The translations under genes were made by a program, and so were the position numbers. A stretch of DNA of 64,000 nucleotides from CAZTUH01 sp964616175 (GTDB lineage Bacteria > Pseudomonadota > Gammaproteobacteria > Burkholderiales > Burkholderiaceae_B): positions 123,590-187,589 of the forward strand of contig CAZTUH010000004.1 of assembly GCA_964616175.1 (NCBI GenBank), read 5' to 3'. Below, piece after piece: positions 35,456 through 44,937 of this stretch (within the stretch, counting starts at the first letter, position 1; each line of letters opens with the position of its first letter). The notes below the pieces were generated by a model. It worked only from the letters and a program-made list of their open reading frames with translations. It made no database searches and was not told the origin of the DNA.

Positions 35456-35532
35456 TGGCTGGGGAAGAAGGATTCGAACCTTCGAATGCCGGAATCAAAA
35501 TCCGGTGCCTTAACCAACTTGGCGATTCCCCA
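35456..35532 (-). tRNA. tRNA-Gln (anticodon TTG)
   Basis: 77 bases on the minus strand including encoded CCA. Acceptor TGGGGAA pairs with TTCCCCA; anticodon stem CCGGA/TCCGG with loop TTTTGAT gives TTG. It begins 12 bases after the ispE stop, so it is processed from the ispE-prs transcript. This position is characteristic of betaproteobacteria. Confidence 0.96.
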
Positions 35533-35544
35533 ATTCAATTGTTC

Positions 35545-36450
35545 CTAGTTAACCCATTGCTTCAATGGATGCTCATCTAAACCTCGACATATTTTTATTA
35601 GCAAAAAATCTGGAGAAGAAAAAAACTTAGCTTCACAAGACTTGATTATATCTGTTATTTCTCGTTCTGCCAAAATTGCATCGGGTAAATTTTTATATTC
35701 AGCATACAAACAGGCTCCAGATCCGGACATTCGTGTTTGAATCCCATTTTTTCTTAACCAATCAAATGCATGAAAGACACTTGGATACTTTTCATGAACT
35801 ACAGATTCTAAATCATTCCTTCCAAAAGAAGAATCTAAAGGAAAAGTTAAATTTTCCTTATTTATCAAACTAGAGCTAGTTTTTCTTTTTTTTTCTGAAA
35901 AAACATCAGAAGTCAGTACTTTACTATTTGGACAGGTTATTAAATAAAATCTGGATGGTAAAGAGATTTTTGATAATACTTCCCCAAAACCTTCTGCAAA
36001 AGCTGAACATCCAAATATGAAAAAAGGAACATCAGTTCCTAAACATAGACCTAAATCCATTAGTTCATATTTAGACAAATTAGTTTTCCATAAACGATTT
36101 AGAGAAATTAATACAGTTGCTGCATTACTAGATCCACCGCCCAATCCAGATCCTATAGGTATGTTTTTATCTAGATAAATATGAACTCCTTGATGAATAC
36201 CAGTTTTTTCTTTTAGAACAATTGCTGCTTGAAGAATCAGGTTTTTAGTCTCAACTTTTAAATTGTTTAATTTTTCAGATTGTTCAAAACTAATTATTCC
36301 ATCGGAACGTACATCAAAATTGAGAATATCATTCAGATCTATCAATCTAAGCACAGTTTGCAAAAAATGATATCCACTAAAATGATAGCCATTAACATGC
36401 AAAAAAAGATTAACCTTTGCTGGAGCTGGTACATTATATAAACTTTTCAT
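35545..36450 (-). CDS. ispE: 4-diphosphocytidyl-2-C-methyl-D-erythritol kinase
   Basis: GHMP kinase of the MEP isoprenoid pathway. About 301 residues. PAPAKVNLFLHV near 8 carries the catalytic Lys, the ATP-binding glycine-rich loop GSGLGGGSSNAATVL lies near 95, and GTDVPFF near 134. C-terminal RMSGSGACLYAEY near 245 closes the active site. The ATG at 36450 gives the family start MKSLYNVPAPAK; an upstream ATG twelve codons earlier is possible. Situated between lolB and tRNA-Gln in the operon. Confidence 0.94.
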   Translation of the reverse strand: MKSLYNVPAPAKVNLFLHVNGYHFSGYHFLQTVLRLIDLNDILNFDVRSDGIISFEQSEKLNNLKVETKNLILQAAIVLKEKTGIHQGVHIYLDKNIPIGSGLGGGSSNAATVLISLNRLWKTNLSKYELMDLGLCLGTDVPFFIFGCSAFAEGFGEVLSKISLPSRFYLITCPNSKVLTSDVFSEKKRKTSSSLINKENLTFPLDSSFGRNDLESVVHEKYPSVFHAFDWLRKNGIQTRMSGSGACLYAEYKNLPDAILAEREITDIIKSCEAKFFSSPDFLLIKICRGLDEHPLKQWVN

Positions 36451-36500
36451 ATTGATTATGGTGGATATTAATCCAAAAAAATTCAATTGTAATATCCATT

Positions 36501-37097
36501 TCAGTTTTTTTCACTATCTAGAATAATTTTTAAAAAAATATTTTTTTGAATCGTCCTATTTTCCATAGAAAGAAATTTGGGTCCTAGATTATCGTAGAAC
36601 GATAGCTTAATATGCCAATCATCTATATCAAACGAAGTAATACATCCATGTGAGTCACGCATTAGATTTTTCACATGTTTTCCAGGAACTACAATTCCTC
36701 TGAACCAATCCTTCAAATTATCTATAGGAACAAAACATCCAAAAAGATGCTCTATTAATCTATAAGTATTTGGAAATTTCAGTGTTGATCCGTTTGATTT
36801 TTTTAACTCGACCATCTTATCATTTATATGAATACTTGCTAGGGTAAAACCAATTGGGCTAGTTAAATCCAAAAAATAATCGCAATTTTTTTCATACCAA
36901 GAAAATCTTCCATGCCAAGCTTTCATCAAATTTCCTGTTTCAGAAATGACTAAGTTAATCTTTCCAGATCGCGAAAAATCCTGATCATTGTTAATCTTAT
37001 AATCTTCGAAAATCGGAATTGAGCATGATTGGAGAAAAATTACAAGGAAAATCCTTGATAATTTCCACCTAAGAAAAAGTTTCCACTGAATCTGCAT
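36501..37097 (-). CDS. lolB: outer-membrane lipoprotein receptor LolB
   Basis: Outer-membrane lipoprotein that accepts lipoproteins from LolA and inserts them into the outer membrane. 198 residues. The signal peptide ends in a lipobox FLQSC near residues 21-25. WHGRFSWYEKNCDYFLDLTSPIG near 60-82 corresponds to the conserved WxGRF...L.LxSPxG block, and GIVVPG near 134 matches the W..G-PG region. It heads the minus-strand operon ending at ychF. Divergence is high, so identity relies partly on position beside ispE. Confidence 0.85.
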   Translation of the reverse strand: MQIQWKLFLRWKLSRIFLVIFLQSCSIPIFEDYKINNDQDFSRSGKINLVISETGNLMKAWHGRFSWYEKNCDYFLDLTSPIGFTLASIHINDKMVELKKSNGSTLKFPNTYRLIEHLFGCFVPIDNLKDWFRGIVVPGKHVKNLMRDSHGCITSFDIDDWHIKLSFYDNLGPKFLSMENRTIQKNIFLKIILDSEKN

Positions 37098-37365
37098 TCA
37101 TTAATATTTTTTAGGTAGATTACTCAAAATGTTTTAGAATAGAATTTCTAACTAATTTATTTTTGATTCTTTTAATGAACAAAATTTTTTTATATAAAGC
37201 TTTTTTTAGAATATCGATATTTTTTTAAACTTTAAGCAAGAAGATAAATAATTTTAAAAAAAACTATTCTAGCTTAAAAAAACATTTTAACTTAATAAAG
37301 AAAATTTCTCAAAATTTCAAAATACTATTCTCTTATTTTTTCATTATTAGATGAAGATATAATTT

Positions 37366-38793
37366 ATGGATCTATTATCAATTTTGTATGGAATGTTTGG
37401 AAAATCCAATGTTCTGACAGATCAGTGTTCTATGGAACCTTATCTAAAAGATTGGCGTTGTCGTTACCATGGAAATGCGTTGGCTATAGTTAGGCCAAAT
37501 ACTGTAAGTGAAGTAAAGAAAATTGTTCGTTTTTGTTCTATGTATAATCTTCCATTAGTTCCCCAAGGAGGTAATACAAGCATGTGTGGAGCAGCTACTC
37601 CAGATTCTTCAGGAAATTCAATAGTTATGTCAATGATTCAATTGAATAGAGTTAGGAAACTTGATACTGAAAATAATTCAGTTACTGTTGAAGCAGGATG
37701 TACATTACATTTTGTACAAGCTATTGCTGATAGCTTCAATAAACTTTTTCCATTAAGTCTTGCTGCAGAGAGGCATTGTACAATAGGTGGGAATCTAGCA
37801 ACGAATGCTGGGGGAATGCAAGTTATACAGTATGGCAATATGCGAGATTTGACCCTTGGGATCGAAATAGTAACAGCTCGAGGGGAACTTATAAGCAATT
37901 TATCAGGGCTTCGCAAGGATAATTGCGGATATAATCTTCGGGATATTTTTATTGGTAGTGAAGGAACATTAGGAATATTTACCGCTGCTACCCTGAAATT
38001 GTTTTCAAAACCATTTTCAAAGCATACAATTTTATTTGCTACAAATTCAATAGAAAGTTCGATAGACCTGTTTCTCTTTTTAAGAGATTCCTTTCCAAAT
38101 ATGTTGACAGCGTTTGAAGTGATGAACAGGTCCAGCTTAGAATTTGTATTTCAAGCATTTCCAAAAATGCAATTCCCATTTGATGATTTTACTTTTCAAT
38201 GTAATGATTGGTTTGTTCTTGGAGAAATATCTGTAAGCAAGCCAGAATTCGACCAAGCAGAAAATCTGAAAAGCACTTTATCAAAAGAAGTTCTAGGAAA
38301 ACGACTAGCCAAGAATTTTATCATGGCAAATAATTTATCTAAAAGCAGGCATTTTTGGAACTTAAGATCAAGTATTCCATTAGCAGAGTCAGCAATGGGG
38401 AAGTCTGTTAAACATGACATATCGCTGCCAATTTCAGCAATAGCAAAATTTTTGAAAAAAACAAATTCTCTTATTGAAATCAATTTTCCTGATGCCAGAC
38501 AAATTATCTTTGGGCATATTGGGGATGGTAATTTGCATTACAGTGTAAGCAGGATTTCTAATCCTACTACAGATCAAGGTTTCTTAGATTTTCAGCACTC
38601 TATTCATAAAATTATTCATACTAACGTGAGATTTTTTGGCGGATCAATCTGTGCCGAACATGGCGTTGGTCAATTAAAACGTGATGAAATCGAAAAATAT
38701 AAGAGCCAAGCAGAACTAGAGGTTATGAAAAAAATTAAAGATGCGCTTGATCCACTTTCCATTCTAAATCCAGGAAAAATTTTAAACGTCTAA
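37366..38793 (+). CDS. FAD-linked 2-hydroxyacid dehydrogenase (GlcD/D2HGDH-type)
   Basis: Flavoprotein of the VAO/PCMH family with a GlcD-like C-terminal domain, oxidising a D-2-hydroxyacid (lactate, glycolate or 2-hydroxyglutarate). 475 residues. The FAD-binding domain spans about 38-220, with PLVPQGGNTSMCGAA near 65 and NLATNAGG near 143. The C-terminal domain shows FGHIGDGNLHYSV near 385 and AEHGVGQLKRDEIEKY near 433. The substrate cannot be fixed from sequence. It is a single gene between divergent lolB and convergent eno. Confidence 0.85.
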   Translation: MDLLSILYGMFGKSNVLTDQCSMEPYLKDWRCRYHGNALAIVRPNTVSEVKKIVRFCSMYNLPLVPQGGNTSMCGAATPDSSGNSIVMSMIQLNRVRKLDTENNSVTVEAGCTLHFVQAIADSFNKLFPLSLAAERHCTIGGNLATNAGGMQVIQYGNMRDLTLGIEIVTARGELISNLSGLRKDNCGYNLRDIFIGSEGTLGIFTAATLKLFSKPFSKHTILFATNSIESSIDLFLFLRDSFPNMLTAFEVMNRSSLEFVFQAFPKMQFPFDDFTFQCNDWFVLGEISVSKPEFDQAENLKSTLSKEVLGKRLAKNFIMANNLSKSRHFWNLRSSIPLAESAMGKSVKHDISLPISAIAKFLKKTNSLIEINFPDARQIIFGHIGDGNLHYSVSRISNPTTDQGFLDFQHSIHKIIHTNVRFFGGSICAEHGVGQLKRDEIEKYKSQAELEVMKKIKDALDPLSILNPGKILNV

Positions 38794-38834
38794 ATTCAAT
38801 CGAAAAGACTTTGAGCTGTTTTTTTCAATATCTT

Positions 38835-40124
38835 CTAAGTAAGTCTATTAAATAAAATATTTTCCCCAGAATATGTCACTGAACTTCCTAATTCTTCTTC
38901 AATTCGCAAAAGCCTGTTGTACTTTGCTATTCGATCTGAACGTGAAGCAGAACCTGCTTTGATTTGCCTTGCATTAATGGCAACACTTATATCTGAAATT
39001 GTAGAATCTTCAGTCTCACCAGAACGGTGAGAAATAATCGGAACATATCCAGCACTTCGGGCTAATTCTACTGTAGAAAAAGTTTCTGTTAATGTTCCAA
39101 TTTGATTCATTTTAATAATGATTGAATTTGCAATATTTCTTTGAATTCCTTCCCTTAAAATCCTAACGTTTGTTACAAATAAATCATCTCCTACTAGTTG
39201 AATCTTCTTACCCAGTTTTTCTGTTAGGATTGCCCATCCATCCCAATCCTCTTCAGCCATGCCATCTTCGATTGAAAAAATTGGATATTCTTCACACCAG
39301 CTTTGCAATAAATCTGCGAAATCTTTAGATTCTAATGCTGATTGATTTTTTCCATTTAGAATATACTTTCCATTCCTATAGAATTCAGAACTAGCACAGT
39401 CCAAACCCAAAACAATTTGGGTCCTAGGAAGATATCCTGCTTCATCAATAGCTTTTAAAATTAATCGAATTGCTGCTTCATGATTCTTCAAGTTTGGTGC
39501 AAACCCTCCCTCATCTCCTACAGTAGTCGGCATCCCATCCTTTTTTATTAATTCTTTTAACACATGAAATATTTCTACTCCCCACCGTAAAGCTTCACAG
39601 AAATTTTTAGCTCCAATTGGGAGAATCATAAATTCTTGTATATTTAATCCATTGTTAGAATGAACTCCACCATTAATGATATTCATCATTGGAACTGGCA
39701 TATTCCTTGAGGTACTGCCTCCAAAATAACGATAAAGAGGAAATCCAGATTCATTAGCTGCTGCTCGGGCAGTGGCTATGCTAGCAGCAAGAATTGCATT
39801 AGCTCCTAATCTTTTTTTATTTTCAGTTCCATCAAGCTCGATTAGGGATCTATCAATCAGTGTTTGTTCTCGTGCATCACAACCTATTATTGCTGAAGAA
39901 ATTTCAGTATTCAATTTCTTAACTGCATTCAGAACACCTTTCCCCCGATAGCGAAGCAGATCTTTGTCACGCAATTCAACTGCTTCTTTAAGACCTGTTG
40001 AAGCCCCAGATGGGACTGATGCTCGACCAATGATTCCAGATTCTAAAATCACATCACATTCAACAGTAGGATTTCCACGAGAATCAAGAATCTCACGACC
40101 TATTACATCAGTAATAACACTCAT
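38835..40124 (-). CDS. eno: enolase
   Basis: Converts 2-phosphoglycerate to phosphoenolpyruvate and is a component of RNA degradation complexes. About 429 residues. REILDSRGNPTVECDV near 9, the acid/base loop SGASTGLKEA near 41, metal ligands in QIVLGLDCASSEFY, SIEDGMAEEDWDGW and VGDDLFVTN, and SHRSGETEDS near 365 are intact. The ATG at 40124 gives the usual MSVITDVIGREI start; an upstream start at 40163 is rejected. Last gene of pyrG-kdsA-eno. Confidence 0.97.
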   Translation of the reverse strand: MSVITDVIGREILDSRGNPTVECDVILESGIIGRASVPSGASTGLKEAVELRDKDLLRYRGKGVLNAVKKLNTEISSAIIGCDAREQTLIDRSLIELDGTENKKRLGANAILAASIATARAAANESGFPLYRYFGGSTSRNMPVPMMNIINGGVHSNNGLNIQEFMILPIGAKNFCEALRWGVEIFHVLKELIKKDGMPTTVGDEGGFAPNLKNHEAAIRLILKAIDEAGYLPRTQIVLGLDCASSEFYRNGKYILNGKNQSALESKDFADLLQSWCEEYPIFSIEDGMAEEDWDGWAILTEKLGKKIQLVGDDLFVTNVRILREGIQRNIANSIIIKMNQIGTLTETFSTVELARSAGYVPIISHRSGETEDSTISDISVAINARQIKAGSASRSDRIAKYNRLLRIEEELGSSVTYSGENILFNRLT

Positions 40125-40256
40125 AATCTTTTGCCTAATTGACTTTGGATTTTGGAAAAGCATGAAAAACTTGCTTTGTTTTTATTGAAATTAAAATTAA
40201 TTGAAATAGAAATGAATAACAATTTAGGAAAAATTTAATTTCCCCTATTGACCTTA

Positions 40257-41105
40257 TTATAAATAATTTAATGATTGAAACCGTTTTCTGGCATTGTCAA
40301 TCTCTACAAGAGAAAGCAATAAATTCTCTAGAAGAGACAATGGCATTGTATTCATACCATCAGATTTCGCAGACTCTGGATCTGGATGAGTCTCAATAAA
40401 TAATCCAGAGATTCCAACAGCAACAGCTGCTCTAGCAAGCAAAGGAATGAAGCATCTAGTTCCCCCAGACTTTTCATACATGGCACCAGGAAGCTGGACA
40501 GAATGTGTAGCATCAAAAACCACTGGACAACCGGTTTCTCTCAAAATAACTAAGGATCGCATATCTGAAACAAGATCATTATAACCAAAAGATGTCCCTC
40601 TTTCACAGACTAATATGTTTTTTCCATTTCCCCCTGCCTTGATAGATGCTTTTTTTGCTTTTTCTACAACGTGTATCATTTCTTTTGGAGACAAAAATTG
40701 ACCTTTCTTTATATTTACTGTTTTAAGAGTAGATGCACATTCATAAATAAGGTTAGTTTGTCGGCATAAAAAAGCAGGTATTTGCAATATGTCAACAACA
40801 TTAGAAACTGAATCAACTTGAGTAACCTCATGAACATCAGTCAATATTGGAATGTTAAATAGGGAACGAATATCAGACAAGATCTTCAACCCATGATCAA
40901 TACCCAATCCACGATATGATGTACCTGAAGTTCTATTTGCTTTGTCAAAAGAACTTTTATATATAAAAGGAATCTTCAATTTATTTGTTATTTCTTTCAA
41001 TTTTCCAGCGCTTTCAACTGCTAATTCTCGAGATTCTATTACACAAGGACCAGCAATAAGGAAAAATGGACAATCTAATCCAACAGTAAAATTACAGATT
41101 TTCAT
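40257..41105 (-). CDS. kdsA: 3-deoxy-D-manno-octulosonate 8-phosphate synthase
   Basis: Condenses PEP with arabinose 5-phosphate in Kdo synthesis for LPS. 282 residues. IAGPCVIESRELA near 17, YKSSFDKANRTS near 49 and TDVHEVTQ near 90 are family blocks; VFDATHSVQLPG near 195 and AVGISGLFIETHPDPE near 230 complete the barrel. Eleven bases downstream of pyrG and in the same unit as eno, which supplies its PEP substrate; this order is common in betaproteobacteria. Confidence 0.96.
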   Translation of the reverse strand: MKICNFTVGLDCPFFLIAGPCVIESRELAVESAGKLKEITNKLKIPFIYKSSFDKANRTSGTSYRGLGIDHGLKILSDIRSLFNIPILTDVHEVTQVDSVSNVVDILQIPAFLCRQTNLIYECASTLKTVNIKKGQFLSPKEMIHVVEKAKKASIKAGGNGKNILVCERGTSFGYNDLVSDMRSLVILRETGCPVVFDATHSVQLPGAMYEKSGGTRCFIPLLARAAVAVGISGLFIETHPDPESAKSDGMNTMPLSLLENLLLSLVEIDNARKRFQSLNYL

Positions 41106-41116
41106 AATTAATATCT

Positions 41117-42763
41117 CTAAATTTTTTTCTGATTACTTTTTTTTATTACGGCTCTTATATAACTTAGAAATAAAGGATGTCCTCTGTGTGGAGTAGAAGT
41201 AAATTCTGGATGAAATTGTACTCCAACGAACCATGGATGTTTTGGCAATTCTACTATTTCTGCAAGTTTATCTGCTGAAGTAATTGCACTAACTATTAAT
41301 CCAGATTCTTCTAAATATTGAATGTAACTATTGTTCACTTCATACCGATGCCGATGCCTTTCATTTGCATAATCTCCATAAATTTCATGTGCTAAAGTAC
41401 CTTGGAAAACAGGAATTTTCTGAGCTCCTTTTCTCATTGTTCCTCCAAGTTCGGATGTAAAATTCCGTTTTTCTAACTTTCCATCGTTTCTTTTCCATTC
41501 TTTTATAAGAGCAACAACGGGATAAGGTGTAAAGGGATCAAATTCTGTACTATTAGCTCCTGGAAATTTTGCAACATGTCGGGAAAATTCAATAATAGCT
41601 AATTGCATTCCAAGACAAATTCCTAAATATGGAACTTGATTTTCACGTGCATATTGAATAGCAGATATTTTTCCTTCTATTCCTCGATTTCCAAACCCAC
41701 CAGGTACTAGAATTCCATCAAGATGCTTAAGTTTTTCAAGTCCTCCATTTTCGATGTTTTCTGCATCAACATATTCAATCTTTATTTTTGATTGAGTATG
41801 AATTCCTGCATGAATTAAAGCTTCTGTAACAGATAAATAAGATTCTGTAAGCCCTACATATTTTCCAACCATGCCAATAGTAATTTCATATTTAGAATTT
41901 CCTAAAGCATCTGTTAAATTATTCCAAACAGAAAGATTTGCTGCTGGAGGGGTTAAGTGCAAGGCATTGCAAATGATATCATCTACTCCTTGTTGATGGA
42001 GCATTCTTGGAATTTTGTAAATTGAATCAACATCCCATAATGAAATAACGGATCCTAAAGGAACATTAGAAAACATGGAAATTTTTGCACATTCATCCAT
42101 TGGAATGCGCCGATCAGCACGGCAAAGTAATATATTTGGATAGATTCCAATTTCACGAAGCTTCTGTACTGAATGCTGTGTTGGTTTTGTTTTTAATTCA
42201 CCAGAAGATTGAATAAATGGAACCAAAGTCAAATGAATAAATGCAGTAACCTCTTTTCCAAGTTGGAGACTCATCTGCCGAACAGCTTCAAGAAATGGCA
42301 GTGATTCAATATCTCCTACGGTTCCACCAATCTCGACTATTGCAATGTCAGAAATGCTTTGATTATTCAACTTACATCCACGCATGATGAAATCTTGTAT
42401 TTCATCAGTAACATGTGGGATAACTTGTACAGTTTTTCCTAAATATTCTCCCCGACGCTCTTTTTTTAAAACAGATTCGTAAATTTGTCCAGTTGTAAAA
42501 TTATTCACTTTTCTCATGCGAGTTGAAATGAAACGTTCATAATGACCAAGATCTAGGTCTGTCTCAGCTCCGTCCTCAGTTACAAAAACTTCGCCATGTT
42601 GAAATGGATTCATCATGCCAGGATCAACATTAATATAAGGATCTAATTTCAACATGGTCACTCGTAACCCCCGCGATTCAAGAATTGCTGCTAAAGAAGC
42701 AGCTGCAATTCCTTTACCTATAGAAGAAACTACTCCTCCTGTAACAAATATATATTTGGTCAT
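41117..42763 (-). CDS. pyrG: CTP synthase
   Basis: Aminates UTP to CTP using glutamine. 548 residues: synthetase domain (about 1-267, starting TKYIFVTGGVVSSIGKGI) and class-I glutamine amidotransferase domain (about 290-540). The nucleophile Cys lies in YLGICLGMQLA near 378, and the His-Glu pair in VGVQFHPEFTSTPHRGHPLF near 512. First gene of pyrG-kdsA-eno. A long gene-free stretch lies upstream. Confidence 0.97.
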   Translation of the reverse strand: MTKYIFVTGGVVSSIGKGIAAASLAAILESRGLRVTMLKLDPYINVDPGMMNPFQHGEVFVTEDGAETDLDLGHYERFISTRMRKVNNFTTGQIYESVLKKERRGEYLGKTVQVIPHVTDEIQDFIMRGCKLNNQSISDIAIVEIGGTVGDIESLPFLEAVRQMSLQLGKEVTAFIHLTLVPFIQSSGELKTKPTQHSVQKLREIGIYPNILLCRADRRIPMDECAKISMFSNVPLGSVISLWDVDSIYKIPRMLHQQGVDDIICNALHLTPPAANLSVWNNLTDALGNSKYEITIGMVGKYVGLTESYLSVTEALIHAGIHTQSKIKIEYVDAENIENGGLEKLKHLDGILVPGGFGNRGIEGKISAIQYARENQVPYLGICLGMQLAIIEFSRHVAKFPGANSTEFDPFTPYPVVALIKEWKRNDGKLEKRNFTSELGGTMRKGAQKIPVFQGTLAHEIYGDYANERHRHRYEVNNSYIQYLEESGLIVSAITSADKLAEIVELPKHPWFVGVQFHPEFTSTPHRGHPLFLSYIRAVIKKSNQKKI

Positions 42764-43740
42764 TATCTAATTTATTAAATGCTTTGTTTGTTAATGAGAA
42801 AAGTTCAAAACTAGCATGAAGCTGCAAAAATGCTTGGATAAAAATTTTCTCTTGATTAATTTCAAATGAAAAAATACGAGAATTCATTGAAAAGATATAT
42901 TTTTATTCCTTAATAAGAGATTCTAACGCAAGTAAATCAAGCAAATCCTTTTCAAACTGAAAACAATTTTAGCATTGATTTCCTTAATATTTTTTCAACA
43001 TTATTGAGAATTTCTAGCTTTTCTGGGTTTTTATGTATTTACGTTAATCTATGATAAGAAATATTTGGGTAATCAGAATCATCTTAAGACTATTATTTAT
43101 TTCTCTTAATTTTCTAGATTGAATAGCCGCATCTAACTCGGATTTACTAATCCTTTTCTAAGAACTAGTTCGATTCACTGAATTTTGTAATTTTCTCAAA
43201 TTTAACTCATTTTTAGATTAATAGGAATCCATTTTTCTGGAGGATATTTAATTCTTCCTTACATGCATTTTAAAAATATTAAGAAAAAAATTCTATATGA
43301 AATTTGAAAAAGAAAAATTCTGATCAAGAACTTGGTTTTTAATTAATACATAGCAGGCATCAAATGATTTTCAAAAATACTAAGCAGTTTTATCAAACTA
43401 TCATTTGGATCTCTAACGAATAAGATTTTTCCATTAAAAAACTTTTATCAAAAATCCTAAATTTTACCCTTGCCTGATTTAAAAAAATTTGATGTCTAAT
43501 TCTCATCGATGAATCATATAATATCTTCTTATTTAAAAATAAATTTTAATATTTCATGTATTCAAAATAAAAACATCCTAAATTCACCATGAAGTTGAAA
43601 AAATTTTCAATTCCAAGAAAAACTCTTCTCATAACAGATAATTATTTTAGACTTAGTTGTGGATTTTTAAAAAAGAAGAAACTTGGACTCCGCATGACTA
43701 CCAAAAATACATTTTTTGGATTAATTAAGGAGATTAATAA
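42764..43740. other. longest gene-free stretch (about 980 bases)
   Basis: Very AT-rich DNA between divergent pyrG and alr. No open frame above about 30 codons is convincing, no tRNA is seen, and I found no continuous homology in the translations I tried. It is larger than needed for two promoters, so it probably contains a gene decayed past recognition. A GGAG precedes the alr ATG. Confidence 0.5.
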
Positions 43741-44937
43741 ATGAATTTTTTCAATAAGTACTTTTTATCACCCCAGAAGATAGAATCTTTCTCTCAATCT
43801 CTGAAATCTAGCTACCAAAGTTCATTTCAAAAGATAGGACGACCAATTTATGCACATCTAAGAACCTCAGCTATTGAGAAAAATTTATCTCTTTTAAAGA
43901 AAAAATTGTCTGGATTGTCTAATGTTCCTAAAATATGGGCCACAGTGAAATCAAATGCTTATGGTCATGGAATCACAAGGGTTCTCCCTGCATTATCAGA
44001 TGCTGATGGATTAGCTGTTCTTGACTTACAAGAAGCTGATTTATGTCGAAATTCTGGCTGGGAAAAACCAATTATGGTTTATGGTGGAATCTATTCACCT
44101 GAAGAAATTCCAATCTTATTATCTATTCCAAATATTCACTTGGTAATTTCACATTTAAATCAGTTAATTTGGTTAGAGAATTATTTAACTTCTGCAAAAC
44201 CGTGTACATTATGGCTTAGGTATCATGGAGATACTCGGCATTATGGTTTTAACGATATGGACTATCAAATTGCCTACAATCATGCGAATCAATTACTCTT
44301 ACATAATCTAATTGAAGGTATTGGACATTTTAATCACTATGCTTGCTCAAATAATTCTAGTTCAATTAATAAATCTGCTAATCTTTTTAAAAATCTGATC
44401 AAAAGATTTCCAGGAGAAATATCAATTGGCAGTTCTGCAACACTGCTATTATATTCTAAATATTGTAAGGAAGTTGATTGGGTACGACCTGGGCTTGCAC
44501 TCTACGGTGCAAGTCCAATTCCAGAGAAAACAGCCAAGATGTTTGGCCTTGAACCAGCAATGAGTTTGCATTCAGAATTAATTAATGTTCAAAAAATTTC
44601 TTCTGGAGACAAAGTCGGTTATGGAGCTACATTTATTGCTGAAACTGATATGAAAATAGGACTTGTCAGTTGTGGTTATGGAGATGGTTATCCCAGACAT
44701 GCCACTACGGGAACACCAGTTATTGTTGGATCAAAAAAAACTAGATTGTTAGGAAGAGTTTCAATGGATACATTTGCAGTTGATTTAAGCTCGAACCAAG
44801 AGGCAGAAATAGGAACTCCTGTAACACTTTGGGGAACTCATGAGCTTCCAATTGAAGAAATTGCTATTGCATCTAATACAATTGCAGCTGAAATATTTTC
44901 CCAATTATCTTCTCACATAAATGTTTTTACCCTTTAA
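43741..44937 (+). CDS. alr: alanine racemase with N-terminal extension
   Basis: PLP enzyme making D-alanine for peptidoglycan. 398 residues, about 35 longer than typical. The core begins near residue 36 (RPIYAHLRTSAIEKNL). The PLP Lys is in ATVKSNAYGHG near 74, HFNHYACSNN near 199 corresponds to the HSH-type block, the catalytic Tyr is in VGYGATF near 300, and GYGDGYPRHA near 317. The first 32 residues are rich in Ser, Gln, Phe and Lys; no other in-frame start exists, so the extension is probably real. Converges on the MFS gene with no gap. Confidence 0.93.
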   Translation: MNFFNKYFLSPQKIESFSQSLKSSYQSSFQKIGRPIYAHLRTSAIEKNLSLLKKKLSGLSNVPKIWATVKSNAYGHGITRVLPALSDADGLAVLDLQEADLCRNSGWEKPIMVYGGIYSPEEIPILLSIPNIHLVISHLNQLIWLENYLTSAKPCTLWLRYHGDTRHYGFNDMDYQIAYNHANQLLLHNLIEGIGHFNHYACSNNSSSINKSANLFKNLIKRFPGEISIGSSATLLLYSKYCKEVDWVRPGLALYGASPIPEKTAKMFGLEPAMSLHSELINVQKISSGDKVGYGATFIAETDMKIGLVSCGYGDGYPRHATTGTPVIVGSKKTRLLGRVSMDTFAVDLSSNQEAEIGTPVTLWGTHELPIEEIAIASNTIAAEIFSQLSSHINVFTL

